NCBI GenBank assembly: GCA_023653785.1
Contig: JAMKCH010014162.1
Coordinates: 1-64,000, forward strand
Source of the DNA: Ophioderma brevispina
Lineage: Eukaryota; Echinodermata; Ophiuroidea; Amphilepidida; Ophiodermatidae
Length of the DNA: 64,000 nt
Direction: 5' to 3'
The notes below the pieces were generated by a model. The model worked only from the letters and a program-made list of their open reading frames with translations, was not told the origin of the DNA and did not search any database. The position numbers were made by a program, and so were the translations under genes. Shown here in pieces: positions 23,156 to 34,742 of this stretch (position 1 is the first letter of the stretch; every line of letters starts with the position of its first letter).

Positions 23156-23490
23156 CGAATTACCCAGGTGCACGCATACACAGGTGCATGTAACTTTCTC
23201 TCTCTGCATGCAACTTTTGTATCCTGCATACACGTGTGCATGTTCATGAAAATTTCCAACTTTGTGAAATCAATCAAAAATCAATTTTTAGCTTATTTCA
23301 TAGAATGTAATTGATGTTGAAATAATCAAATTTTGAGTGCACGGCCAAAGCCAGTGGTACCCGACTCTGATATGAATGTTAGTAGCATCAGTATCACATG
23401 TTTACATTAGCTGATGCAAGTAACTTTCATGCATGTAAATTTTCAAAGTTACATGCACAACAGTGCATGTATTCTAAAAATTGTAATTGG
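23156..23490. mobile_element. Probable MITE rich in GCATGTAACTTT
   Basis: The left part (CAGGTGCATGTAACTTTC) and right part (AAAGTTACATGCACAACAG) are complementary. The outermost CGAATTACCC and TTGTAATTGG are weakly complementary. Several GCATGCAA/GCATGTAA variants crowd the ends. Confidence 0.5.
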
Positions 23491-25070
23491 GAAGGCGCTG
23501 CTCCTTCAGCTGTCCCATCATTTTCCATGATAGTTACCCAGATTTACCACAGAAAATTAGAGTAAAATCATTCAAAATATTGCGAAAAGGGATTTGCTTC
23601 CCCAGTCATCAAGTAGAGGGCACTAGCACATCATGTATAGTACTCTGAACTGAACTCCACGACTCTGAACTGAACTCAGCAACAGAAACAAGAAATTTTT
23701 GCGGTTCTATCGTTACACCACCCTTAAACACACCCTTAAATTCTTCCTCACCATCGTGAATTTGTTGTTTTAACAAGAATAAGTAGCCACTGAATATTAG
23801 CCAAACAAGTCAGTGCTTACTCCATCAGTAACACACATTACGGAAGATTAACTCAAAACCAGCTAACAAAACAGTATGTGTCCGTGTCTCTTTGGTTCTG
23901 TCTAGTCACATCTGCCTGGGAGTACAGCTACATCAATTGAGAAGCAAGCTTAAGGAAATTTTTTGCATACGAAAACTGTGTTGCCGTACACCCCTGACTT
24001 GGCCGAACTTGTGCATCCTTTTTAATGGATTTGTCGCCTCCAATTCTCGGGTGCGGCTCATTTACTGCTAACCTGTTCCTCTCGGCCTGGTGGTCAATCC
24101 CCTACAGCCTCAATTTTGTCGGCATAATTCTTGGCCACTCCACGCTCGTGATAACTTAAAAATGAATGGTTTTCATCATTTATGACCCAGAGGCGGGGGG
24201 GGGGATATTTTTGCAATCGTTAGCCTTTTTAATATTTTCAGTTCAAACTCTGAGAATTAATCTTTCAGGGATTGCATGCCTACTCAATAAGCTCAAGTGA
24301 ATAGCCACCAAGGTAACCAAAAGACAACTTAAAATGGCATATGTTGTTACATACTTGATTACCACCAAATAGGCGGAATTATTTCAGTTAATCATTCAGT
24401 CCGTGTGTAAAGTAAACCATACATACTCAGCGTTGTGCACATAATCGCGCGCATGCCATTTCATAATATACACACTGCTTCTCTTGCATTGTCTTGGGGG
24501 TGGCACCTACAAAAAAAACAAATTCAGTCATACTGTTATAGGCCCCGTATTTTGTTGTATCAAGTATTCATAAAAAAAGAATTATCTCCAGTAATCATAC
24601 AGCATGCAAAATGAACATTGTATTATTAACCACAACTATAATTTTGTCTTTCTGACTTTCACACCTCTATGTTCATAGAATATAATCCATAGGCGCTTTC
24701 ACATACTCGTGATACTCCCTATCAGGTTACCTTTTTGGTTGACAAGTCGCCATAGCCATCTTCTGTGCCCCATACATCCAGTAGACACACATGCTAAAAT
24801 GGTCCTGCCAACCTATTTTATCTGGCAGCCCAAACAACTAGAAGTTAGAAAATATCTTAGCATGCCGCACTTCTGTCATTAAGCCAACAAATAGGCAAAT
24901 GAGGTACTTAATATGGCACATTTGTTGATGACAGACAACGGTATGTTAAACTGGCCCCACGCACATGTACATACTAACGTTTCATGAAAATTCGGTCCAT
25001 TGCGTTCTGTTGGAGAAAGGCTTTCTTTGGTCCCGGAGGAAAAAAACACACAAACACACACCCACACTTT
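23491..25070. other. No gene recognised
   Basis: Includes a G10 run at 24195-24204 and the first copy of a local direct repeat (24352-24470). Confidence 0.4.
24352..24470 (+). repeat. Local direct repeat, copy 1
   Basis: TTGATTACCACCAAATAGGC, then AGTAAACCATACATACTCA and a CGCGCG patch. Matches 25727-25850 with indels. Confidence 0.55.
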
Positions 25071-25320
25071 AAATTGTAGAGATAATGCATGGTCAAAGTT
25101 GAAACACAGGACTCATGATCATATAACCTCATTTAGTTGTGAGTTTCGAGCTCATCGGTGAAAATGTGTTTGTGCCCTCGTGTAAGACACTATACTTGTC
25201 TCAGTTCACCCATGTGTAAATATGGAGCTGCTTGAAGGTATTACTGTGTGTCTTATAATTGGCTGCTGAAATTTTGATTTATCAGCTACTAGACAAAATT
25301 AAAGCACTTTCTGTGTGTTT
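25071..25320 (+). mobile_element. tRNA-derived SINE, copy 3
   Basis: An A-box-like region (TGCATGGTCAAAGTTGAAAC) is followed by the B-box-like GAGTTTCGAGC at 25141. Then comes GTGTTTGTGCCCTCGTGTAA and a body closing with GGCTGCTG...GATTTATC, the same order as at 43400-43718. The 3' GCGCTATA tail is absent, so it is 3' truncated or diverged. Confidence 0.6.
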
Positions 25321-25356
25321 TCTCCTACTGAGTCAGTGATTTGCGGTAATAACGAA

Positions 25357-26062
25357 AATACCGCTCCATGCCGGGTGACGGCCTTCAGTAGACTACGGGT
25401 CACAATTTTTTGTCAACGTCCTTCCGAATTTGGCCGCTCACAGTCCTCCCCTAGTTAGGTCTCAAAATTCCGGACCACGACTGCAGTAGAAACATGCCGT
25501 GCACGGATTTGCCGCAAACACAGGAAATTGCAGCTGATTGGGTCACCGTTGCTCCCGCGGAAGAAGTTATGACTATCTACATGCTCAATAAACACATGTT
25601 TGCACATGTTAGCATTTTAATATTATTTTGCTTTCTTCACATGCTTTAGGCCTTTGGTTAATGTCTCAGGTAATTCCTAAAAAGTTTTGGTTGAGAATAT
25701 AACTTCGATATGAGTGCATTGTTTCTATACTTTGATTACCACAAATAGGCGGGAATTATGTTGGTTGTTTCGTTCCATGCTAAACAGTAAACAAAATGTA
25801 CTCACTTGTTGCACAGAATCCGCGCGCGACACGCACAATATACACATTTCGCATGCCGATCAACCCACAATTCATTACACATGACCTGAAGCATCTTGAG
25901 GTCACCTGATAAAATACCGCTCCACGGACGAAACACCGCATATAAGGGTTTTTTAACCCTCAGTAGAAGCATGCCCATGGACGTCAAATGGCCATGAAAA
26001 TTCGGAAAATAGCGGGCGATAAATACCGGGTGATGCCTTATGCTCAGTAGAAACACGCGTTT
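25357..26062 (+). repeat. Degenerate repeated phrases AAATACCGCTCCA / CAGTAGAA
   Basis: AAATACCGCTCCA occurs at about 25357 and 25912. CAGTAGA phrases occur near 25384, 25484, 25961 and 26045, usually followed by a CATGCC or CACGCG word. The spacing is irregular. It could be an old tandem array or two copies of one element. Includes the second direct-repeat copy at 25727-25850. Confidence 0.4.
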
Positions 26063-26080
26063 GCGGATATGGCTTACTTT

Positions 26081-26276
26081 ATAAGGTCTGCGCCATGAGT
26101 TGGGGGCAAAATGGTGTTACCATCCTTGAACTACAAAAGATTACCTTTTTCACACTAAAAATGAGAATAAGTCATCAAAATTGTTTTTTTCAGATACAAT
26201 AAAAATGTTGTAAAATATTTTGAAATGTACACCTACACCTTTTTCCTAGACCCCAACTCATGGCGCATGACCATAA
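26081..26276. mobile_element. MITE with GCGCCATGAGTTGGGG ends
   Basis: Left AAGGTCTGCGCCATGAGTTG and right GACCCCAACTCATGGCGCAT are complementary over ~24 bp. ATAAGG flanks both sides and may be the target duplication. About 195 bp, AT-rich interior, no ORF. Confidence 0.75.
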
Positions 26277-26514
26277 GGCTCTATATAAATTCTCTATAGA
26301 TACATTTATATATTTCAATCATTTTCAAACATCTTTATTTAACTAAAAACCAAGTTCCCCGATGACTCTTTCAGACTAAATCCCATCATGCACTAATCGA
26401 CAAAAACAGAATCACTAAATGCCCACCAGAACACATTGCCCTCCCTCATGCTGCACATGCTGGTGGCCTGAGCAAATTGACACTCTATAAGGCATTGGCA
26501 GTCAGGGTTTTTGA

Positions 26515-27010
26515 GGGGGAAATACCCAGCCAACAATCATCATCGGCAATCACATTTTTTTAATCTCCTGAGCTGAGGGGTAAACACCCAGCCAGCACTC
26601 ATCAGCATTTTGGTTTTATTTTCCCCTTTATTTTTTGTTTTTCTTCTTTTTGGGAGATAGCAGTTATGTAGTTGTGGGATAGGGCGTGCTCACAGGTTTT
26701 GCCCAGCCAGCACTCAAAGGAAGTTGTTTAGTTTTAGGTTAGGATTTAGGGTTTTTAAATGTTTTTTAAAAAAATCTTGCTCTCTGAGGGGATGTTGCCA
26801 ATGTGGCATACATAGGAACTCACATTTTAGCGATCTTCTAAGAGAGAAATGCCCAGTCGGCATGCATCCGCTCTCACATTTTGGTGACTTACTGAGAGGA
26901 AAATGCCTAGTCGGCACGCCTCAACAGTCAGTATCCTGATGGGTTAATGCCCAGTAGGCAGTTATCAGCACTGGTCTTTTACTAAATGTCCAGTCAGCCC
27001 TGATCGTCAC
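26515..27010 (-). repeat. Degenerate tandem array with GCCCAGTCGGCATGCATC-like core
   Basis: The core recurs near 26525, 26588, 26702, 26851, 26905, 26949 and 26988, with a weaker match near 26795. It alternates with a CTCACATTTTGGCGA-like phrase. Where spacing is regular, the minus strand reads as imperfect 22-residue repeats (MPTGHFSLRRSLKCE type). No start-to-stop gene results, so coding is doubtful. Confidence 0.55.
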
Positions 27011-27195
27011 AAAAAGGAACCTTAAGTGCTGATAAGTGCCGGTTGGACGGGTTTATAATGTTAAAGGTAAAAAACGAAGATACAACCAAAAACCTGATTC
27101 CTAAAATGATGCAAGCAACTAATTCTATTTAAATTAAATTCATAAAAGATTAAGTAGTAAAAAATAAAGTAACAATGTGTGATCAAAATATAAGT

Positions 27196-28042
27196 AAGGT
27201 CGTGTTCCCACTGTAAACATGTGTGCTCGGACCTAGGTCTGAGTCCACATAGAAGTGGGCTCAGCCCACATTGATTTTGCGTTCTCATTGTCGCGATATA
27301 GTACTCCCTCCGTGCCAAACGCCGATGTAGTATCGGGCCCACTTACCCGGATGTTGTTCCTTACATTCCGTCCAATAATTTATTTTGCAAAAAATTGATC
27401 TGCTCTGTTCCTCCTGTTGATACTTGAATGGAAACAAATAGGATTCTCTGATGAAAATGTTGATGTAAAACATGTTGACTGTCGAACATCGTCCTACTAG
27501 GCTTTCATTTTCTGATCATTTTGATAAATCGGCGTGATGCGCGTGACCGTATCCATTTTGAGATTCATCGTAAAACCGTAAGTCTCATTGTTTACGTGTT
27601 ATGGATGTCCGTCAGCCCGCTGTTTTCACCGCTGCTCTTATCGCTAACAAATCTCAAGTATCGTGTTTTATACAAATAGAGAAACTAATCAGGAAGAATG
27701 TGTAGATGTTTCAGGGTGTATTTGTGTATTCAATGTAGAAAAATATGGATTTTGTTTGTGATAATTTCGTCCTTGCTCCCCGGGCCTTGCTCACAGCCAA
27801 GGCAGTGGTTTCCGCGGTGATATGTGAGCCGGGCCCACTTACTATGTACAAACGCGTTCCCACTGTGCATTTGGTACCACGTCCTAGTACCGAGACTACC
27901 TACCTGAGGTGGTCTCGGACCCGATCTCGGATGTAGGTCCGAGTCCACTTAAAACGCGTTCCCACTAGGCAAGGAAGTGGGCTCGATGTAGCATCGAGTA
28001 CCAAGTCCTGGTACCAAACACCATAGTGGGAACACGCCCTAA
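27196..28042. mobile_element. ~850-bp TIR element with repeated GTTCCCACT motifs
   Basis: The left end AAGGTCGTGTTCCCACTGT faces the right end ATAGTGGGAACACGCCCT. Internal copies ACGCGTTCCCACT occur near 27850 and 27952. The right half is stacked with small hairpins (GGTCCGAGTCCAC, AGTACCAAGTCCTGGTACC). No transposase ORF. TSD not clear. Confidence 0.7.
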
Positions 28043-28664
28043 AAATCAAATAAATCAAATACATGAATACATCAGTCCTGTTGATTTGCAAAATCAACTC
28101 AACATTCTTGTCCCTGGAGCCCACGAAAATGAATAAATAATATGGGACCCAAGGAAGACCCACATGTATTTCAATTAGAATATTCTGGACACAATCTTGT
28201 GATGATTGATGAGAAGCCTTGGTGCAATTGATTACTGCATGGTGAACGTTCGTCCAAAGATCCTTGAATTTTACCTCTATACTATCCTGCTTTTGATACT
28301 AAAGGATTATCTTACCATTTCCTTTAAAGGATGGAGTACTTCCACGGCCAGAATTCTTTGTGGAAGTGGCTGCAAAGCTAGAAACTGACTATACTCGGGG
28401 ACAGAAAAAACCTTAAAGAGCCCCGTTTACTTCCTGGTTGCAAAGGGGCAGAGCTATCAGCGCGTATGGTGTGGTCGGTGACCCAGCAACAGCAGATCAC
28501 TTCGGTGGCCAATCAGAGGCAAGTACGTTCTTTCCACAGTAAACACGCAGAGAACTGGGAAGTACATGCTCATCAAGGGTTTCTGTCCCCGACTATACCT
28601 ACACTAGGGTACACATTAGATGTACCATTTGCAGACCAGGATTCCTTGCTTTTTCTGCTGCATA
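28043..28664. other. Flank of the following inverted repeat
   Basis: A GC-richer patch from about 28390 begins CCTTAAAGAGCCCCGTTTAC, which resembles a TTAAAG MITE tip. No partner end was found. Confidence 0.35.
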
Positions 28665-29237
28665 TACACCTGGCACAAAAAGTATCTCGGCATGTTTTTC
28701 GACCAGTATTGTGTCAAAGTCAGACCATTTTGAAAGTTTTCGAAATATACATTTTGTTGCCTAGGTATTGCTCTTTCATTTAACACCTCGCTTGTAAAAA
28801 AGCGCGCACAAATGGCTGAGATAGAGCGCCCGAAAGACGCAAACCCCAGAAACCAAAAGTTGCAGTTTTTGGATTTTCCAATGGTCACTGTGTGGTACAA
28901 CGCAGTAATACGCGTGTATTGATTTTACACAAAGAGGTTTTCCGACTGAAAGAGCGAGAAAGCCTACTTGCAATATTGATTGTGGTACACATGTTCGTGC
29001 CCCAGTACACTGCAGTGCCCATTGAAAAATCCAAAAACTGCAACTTTTGGTTTTGGGGGTTTGCGTCTTTCGGGCGTTCTATCTCGGCATTTCTGCACGC
29101 TTATTTACAAGCCAGGTATTAAATGAAAGAGCAAGGCCTAGGCAATAAAATGTATATTTCGAAAACATTCAAAATGGTCTGACTTTGACACAATACTGAT
29201 CGAAAAACATGCCGAGATACTTTTTGTGCCAGGTGTA
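28665..29237. repeat. Long inverted repeat, ~219-bp arms
   Basis: The arm 28665-28883 is complementary to 29021-29237 at roughly nine of ten positions by eye. Landmarks are TACACCTGGCACAAAAAG, GTGTCAAAGTCAGACC and GCGCCCGAAAGACGC. The spacer is ~137 bp. Several ORFs on both strands are mirror shadows of the arms. It is either a foldback transposon or an inverted duplication of one element end. Confidence 0.75.
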
Positions 29238-29392
29238 GATGAAGAGTACACATCCAGCAGTTTTCCACATTGTTGCATATTGTGTAGTTGCTTGACCATT
29301 AATGCATGCATGACATTCCTCATCCTCTATTTTTGTTTCAATATTTTTGGCAACCTCTTAAAAGTTACCCCTTTATGCACATCCACTGATCA

Positions 29393-29650
29393 CTGCTGGT
29401 AGTTCGGTTTAAATTGAAGTTATATTAAAATGTGGAAAATTTAACTAAAATTGCAAACTTTAATCCACAATAACCAATTTTGACCTAATTTGACCCTTAC
29501 ATGATCTATAACCTCAAGTTTCTTAATTTACATACATGTATGGTCACCATTTCCCCTAATCAATCATCATTGTTGCCAAGTTTGGTTTGAATTTAATTGA
29601 CTTCTTAAAAATGGAAACTTTTGACCCTAATTACAAAACTTAAACCAAAA
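29393..29650 (+). repeat. RTE-like repeat with internal duplication
   Basis: Two modules resemble each other: 29393-29475 (GTAGTTCGGTTTAAATTGAA) and 29556-29650 (CAAGTTTGGTTTGAATTTAA), each followed by an AAAATG-GGAAA phrase and a CAAACTT or AAAACTT phrase. This is typical of RTE-type 3' regions. Confidence 0.35.
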
Positions 29651-31440
29651 GGACAGGGCATACATCTTCATTGTATAGAGTAGCCATTAGCTAATATTAT
29701 ATAATAGGGTTGGTATTGTTAAGCAGTTATGTCAATGTACGTCTAATAATGGGTGTACTTAGGAAAACCAATTGCGATCCTGCACCTACTTCATCACAAA
29801 TTGCTCAGTATGTAGTGTGAAGTGGCTGCTGCATCAGCTCAGAGTTGCAGGGAGTAACCTTTTGTGCATATTTTTCGACTTTGTTCTTTATTGAACTTCC
29901 TGACTTAATTACGTTTTCCATTTGTTTCTAAAAAATTCAAAATTGCTTAAGAATTTGTGCACCATATCGGCAGATTATCCCTAATCAGTCCGAGAGGCAC
30001 TCATAGGCATTGGTAGCTCCTTAGCACTTAGTGAAAATTGTAAAAAAATCATTAATGCCTTTCCCTGCTTGTCAGGTATTTAACACCTCAGAAGTCTAGA
30101 TCTTGTTGGTTGCCTTTTAATGCCTGTGCTGAGTTTAAGGGTTGGGTTATTTTCCACATTTTGCCTCTAAATGCCTCTCACGCATTTGTAAACAGTTGTA
30201 ACAGGTAAATAACTGAGACACCAGGAAAGGCATGGCTGCCTTTGAGTGCCTACAGCACATTTAGTGTTTCCATTCAAATGCCTATAAGTGCCTACTTGGC
30301 ATTTAGTCCATACAAGAAGGTAGGAAGTACAGGTGAATAAACTGCACAGTTGTAAAATTTGTGCAACAGATTTACAGTTGAAACATGATCGCAGCCCAAA
30401 CCGAATAAATCTTTCTATAGAGTAGTAATTTAAGCACTTCAGAAAGAATCCTACTGGTATCTTTGCTCTAAGGCACACAGCAGCTTAATGCATGCAAACT
30501 CAATCCTGTGGTCTCTCCCATTGCATCTCCCTGATGGTCTAATATCATGATTAAATTATAGCTTATTACATTGGGAAATTCCTGTTAAGCTTTTGGTAAG
30601 ATAATTGCTTTAATTAATTATCAACTCTCTTTGGGGAGGTACTCCCCGTAGCAAAATTTGAAAGGCTTGTAAACAAATTATTCGGAGGAATTTATTAAAT
30701 TTTAAACATGTTTTAAGTATGACAACCTGTGAATCTTATTTCTATTGAAATTGCACTTTTATTATGAAAGCCAAACTTTGAATTTACAAGAGGAGGGGGG
30801 AAAAGAAGGTTATTTAAATACCTGGTATGGTATTGCTGACAGTAGTAATAATGGGCGCTTGCCAAACAGGGGTGCCCATGGCGATGTTACCACATGTATT
30901 GAATATCAATGCGTCCACTTAGTTAGCGCTGTCATGTTTTATTACTACAGCGAGCCTAGTGATGGTCTAGATTGTATCGGATATTTATTGGAGATATTAC
31001 GTTCAGGTTTATGAGATGTGACATCCAAACTCATACTGTTTCTAAATTAATCTTTTGTAGGTCTGTGTTTGAAATTAGCGCTCATGTGGACTAGACCAGA
31101 GATGGATGTTGGAGGACCTTGAACAACATTAAAACATTGAATGCCTAATCGTGTTCATTTCCTAAGTTTTAAAAGTGGAAAAATATCCTATTATTCTTTT
31201 TTCCAGGATGCAATTGCCTTTTGGATATTTTCATTACTAGTGACAACCACAGGGGAAGAAATTAATGGTTTTATCAATACTGCCCCAGAGAGTAAAATTT
31301 ACTATTAAAAAAAATGTACTGTATAAAAGCTCAGTTTCTCTCTGAAGAGCTCCAGTCTCAGTCAAATAACATTTAAAAAAATTGTTATCTGTGCATTAGC
31401 CCACTCTTGGCTAAGCAAGCCTAATAGGGAGCAGTCATTA
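29651..31440. other. No gene recognised
   Basis: 30.0-30.3 kb has many AATGCCT/GTGCCTA words and may be a decayed relative of the 26.5-27.0 kb array. The remainder is AT-rich without structure. Confidence 0.35.
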
Positions 31441-31446
31441 TTTACG

Positions 31447-31640
31447 TTGGCAGGAGGGGAATGGATTATTTCAACTTTTTTCGGTAAAAAATGTTGCATT
31501 CGGCCTCCTTTTCGTTCAAAAATTTTGCATTCCCCTCAACTTCTCCATTTAATAGTCCATAATCCCCCTCTGTCCTTGATGAAAATCCCATATTCCCACT
31601 CACCCCCCCCCTCCCGAGTAAAAAATAACCCCTCCCTTAG
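31447..31640. repeat. Degenerate CATTCCCCTC-type tandem repeat
   Basis: C-rich phrases (GCATTCCCCTCAAC, CATAATCCCCCTCTG, CATATTCCCACTCACC) recur at intervals of about 25-40 bp, ending in a C run. The ORF crossing it is low complexity. Confidence 0.45.
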
Positions 31641-32132
31641 TGTTTTTTATAGAAAGATCATCCAGCATTTTACCATTGTGATATATTTCCTTGGTAAATT
31701 GGGTGCAATAGTGAAGAGAGGTTAATTTCTTTTAGAGCAGGCATTTGGCAAAATAGCAAACTCCAGCAACCCATTTGAAGGGAATTTTACCAGTTAGAAA
31801 TTACTCATGGATCATTGTGGGTTGATGAACTCCTTCAAAAACAGACTGTGAGATATGTCCTTGTGTCCCTTCCAAGATGCATCCAAGTTCTCGGAACATT
31901 ATTGACTGGCATCTCCTAAGATGAACTTTTGCGAACAATATTTTGTAAGATTACATCTAGACAGCTGGTGAAAAAGCAGGGAGTAACTTTGACTTTGACA
32001 AATGCACTGATGCATGCAGTGATGAATAGAATGCTACACTTTCCTCAACAATAAACAGTGTCCACCATGTTGGTTTAGTTGCCATCTTTGGGGAAACTAC
32101 AGGGACTGAATTTTAAGAGGACACTGGAGCAG
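31641..32132. other. No feature seen
   Basis: Unique-looking spacer before a SINE. Confidence 0.4.
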
Positions 32133-32490
32133 TTGTGGGAGCACTTGTGGTCCAGTGGAAAAGCACAGGAATCGTGATCATTAGACCGTTAAAATCGTGA
32201 GTTTGAGCCCCACTGTGGTCAATGTGTTTGTGTCCCTGGGCAAGATACTTAATCTCAATTGCCTCATCAACCCAAGCGAAATCTGGGGAGCTGTTATGGG
32301 GAATATTACAATATAAAGGCTGATAAGCATGTGCGCTTGTAAAGCATGTCTTTGAGCAGCCACCTAGATGAAGCGAAATGACTGTGATTTCATGAAGGCG
32401 GCGTAATAATAATTGGCAATACACAGCGCTTTGATCCTGTTCACAGGGATAAGCGCTATATAAAAACTGGTTGTTATTATTATTAAATTA
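32133..32490 (+). mobile_element. tRNA-derived SINE, copy 1
   Basis: A-box-like GTGGTCCAGTGG (32146) and B-box-like GAGTTTGAGCCC (32199) are ~50 bp apart. A body follows with GTGTCCCTGGGCAAGATACT. The 3' end reads AAGCGCTATATAAAAACTGG followed by a TTATTATTA tail. The 3' end AAGCGCTATA-AAA-ACTGG is shared with the copy at 43400-43718. SINEs of this build depend on a LINE for movement. Minus-strand ORFs here are shadows. Confidence 0.75.
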
Positions 32491-32894
32491 TAAGAGTGAT
32501 AGCTCTTTAAGCACTTTGTATGTAGGAGAGTGATTTGAAGCTCCCCTTGGGAATCTGCTCTATTCCTGGTTAGCAGTGGTAAACGCCAAGATCAGCTCCA
32601 CCAATGCAACCAGGACTGAGGAGAGCATTTTACTGAGCACCACCAGGCTCACCAGCTCTTCTTAAATTCAGTCCATGAAATGATCTTTGAGTTTCATGTA
32701 CATAATACATCCATCTGCTTCGTTGCACACACAGGCCACATTTCCATTTTCCATTTTTTGACCACAAGTGAAAAATAGCCCTCATCATCACTGTAAACTC
32801 AATTAACTTGAAAAATCACCCTTCGGTAATCCACATGTTCAAAAGCTGACAATAAAAGAGCACTCCCAACTCCCAAGTACATATAGGCCCTAGT

Positions 32895-34340
32895 CAGTGT
32901 TGCCAAACCTGTGATTTGGTAGCCCAACTGGGTGACTTTGGAAGGCTTACCGCGACGCCCAAACTTTTTACCGCAATTTCTCAAATGGTCAAATTTTTAA
33001 TACAGGTTTCTATGGAACTTCCAGCGTTACCTTCAACTTATTAGTGGGGATCTGTTGTGGAAATCTTATGCTCCTGATAGTCTCCTTAATAACCTTCATA
33101 GCTCTCAGTTAGCTGACTCTGTCAGGACCTGGTATGTTTATCGTGACAGAGCCTGCCAGCAAATTTATGGTAAAACATTTTCTGACTTTGGGTATCATCA
33201 GTGTTTATGGTAAAATCGAAATATCAGATCCAAAACTAAGAAATACATTTATTATGAGAACTGGTGTGATAATGGTATTGTGTACATTCATGATCTTTTA
33301 AACCCACCTCTCCCTGGGAGTAAGCTTTTTGATTTTGGATTTTGGTATTTCATATGAAGACAGGAGGAAATTTAATTTTCTCATGAAATGTATCCCCAGC
33401 TTGTGGCTTCAGGGGTCAAATGCAGATAATGTTGACATTTTTGAGGATCTCACTTCTCAGCTTGTTGAGGTTCCGAAGATCCCAAGATTTACATATTCTA
33501 TTTTGACAGAGACGTGTGTTCCTGAGAGTCGTATTGAGTTTGGGAAACTGTTGTTAATGTTGATGTTGCTGCTGATGACCCGGAGGACACGGACTGGGAA
33601 GAAATTCATTTACGCAACTTTAAATGCTCAATTGATACAAAACTCCGCTCTTTTTATTTTAAGGTTTTCCATAAAGCAATTGCGTTTAATGATTTTCTTT
33701 TTAAAATTAATCGTAAAGATTCCCAACTTTGTGACTTTTGTAAACAATTTCCGGAAACAATTACTCATATTTTTTGTGAATGTGATTATGTTAAGCCTAT
33801 TTGGGATGATCTTGTCAGCATCATTCAGGATAAACATGATATTGATTTCTCTATTTCAAACTTTAATAAGATGTTTGGGGTTTCTAAGGATAGCTTTCTC
33901 GCTTATTTATTTTTGTGTGTCAAATATTATATTTATGTTTGTAAGTTTCAATGTAAGAAGCCCGCTTTTGCAGCTTGTAAAGCTTTTATTAAGGTTAATA
34001 CTAATAGGGAGACCGAATACTCTGTTGCTATGAAAAGGGGGAAACTCTCAAGCCATTTTAGAAAATTTTTGATCTTCCTTTAGTCTGTAACATATGCATG
34101 TCTTTCCAAAAATTGGTGCTATTCATCTGGTGTATATCTCTTATGTATACCTGTGTGTGATCTTTTTCTTGCTATTTTTGCTGAATCCTATTTTGTAATT
34201 GTGATGGTTCTGTAATTGCTGCTTGTGATTTTTGAAAAACCAATAAAACCTGGAAAAAAAAAAATATTAGTGATTGGGCAGACTTCCAACCATTTACCGC
34301 AATTTGGGTTGTAAATTATTTTTGGCAACCCTGGGGAGTG
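32895..34340. mobile_element. MITE with perfect 8-bp TSD, split by a LINE
   Basis: The left tip CAGTGTTGCCAAACC and right tip (complement of CACTCCCCAGGGTTGCCAAA) are inverted. Both are flanked by identical GCCCTAGT at 32887-32894 and 34341-34348. Eight-bp duplications and CA...TG tips fit the hAT superfamily. Without the LINE at ~33004-34264 the element is only ~185 bp. Confidence 0.75.
33004..34264 (+). mobile_element. Tx1/L1-like LINE, 5'-truncated 3' end
   Basis: Encodes the C-terminus of a non-LTR polymerase. From about 33045 it reads ISGDLLWKSYAPDSLLNNLH, then NRNIRSKTKKYIYYENW. Near 33730-33783 is the zinc-binding RT tail (zf-RVT), with C-x2-C (CDFC) then H-x2-C-x-C (HIFCEC). The frame ends at a TAG at 34081. 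AATAAA and a poly(A) run close the copy at ~34264, showing it arrived by target-primed reverse transcription. Broken by an in-frame stop near 33210 and frameshifts near 33340 and 33550. The RT catalytic core is not present, so it was dead on arrival. The 234-codon ORF at 33329-34033 follows the right frame only at its start. Confidence 0.8.
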
Positions 34341-34586
34341 GCCCTAGTTAAGACAACATTCTATTTTTATCCAGTGGCAGTGCTGAAAAGACTTGAAAGC
34401 ACTGAAAGCACTTGAAGCATGGATTTCAAATTAAGTGCTATGTCATACAACAATGGATCAAATCCATGGGTCATACTGTTGCCAACCACCCACTCGAATG
34501 TGGTCCTCAGAGTACAAACCCTCAGACACACAAGAAGAGACATAGGATTGCATATTAGGAGCATGTTTTGTTGACATCATTTTACG

Positions 34587-34742
34587 GTTTGTGACAATTA
34601 GCGACCCCGGGTACACTAGTGCACCATGATGAATTAATCAGACTTGTACGGAATAAACTGCAGAATTATGCAGTTATTACTGTACAAGTCTGATGAAGTC
34701 ATCATCAGGGTCAATAGTGACCCAGGGTCGTAATGTCACAAC
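34587..34742. mobile_element. Foldback element with strong central hairpin
   Basis: The core 34639-34692 is a 24-bp stem (CAGACTTGTAC...GTACAAGTCTG) with a 6-nt loop and few mismatches. Outer arms pair through GTGACAATTAGCGACCC and GGGTCGTAATGTCAC. No coding. Confidence 0.75.

Noticed and set aside
33329..34033. 234-codon ORF as a single gene
   Set aside because: Only its first ~75 codons follow the LINE frame; after about 33550 the true frame is a different one, so the rest of this ORF is a shadow.
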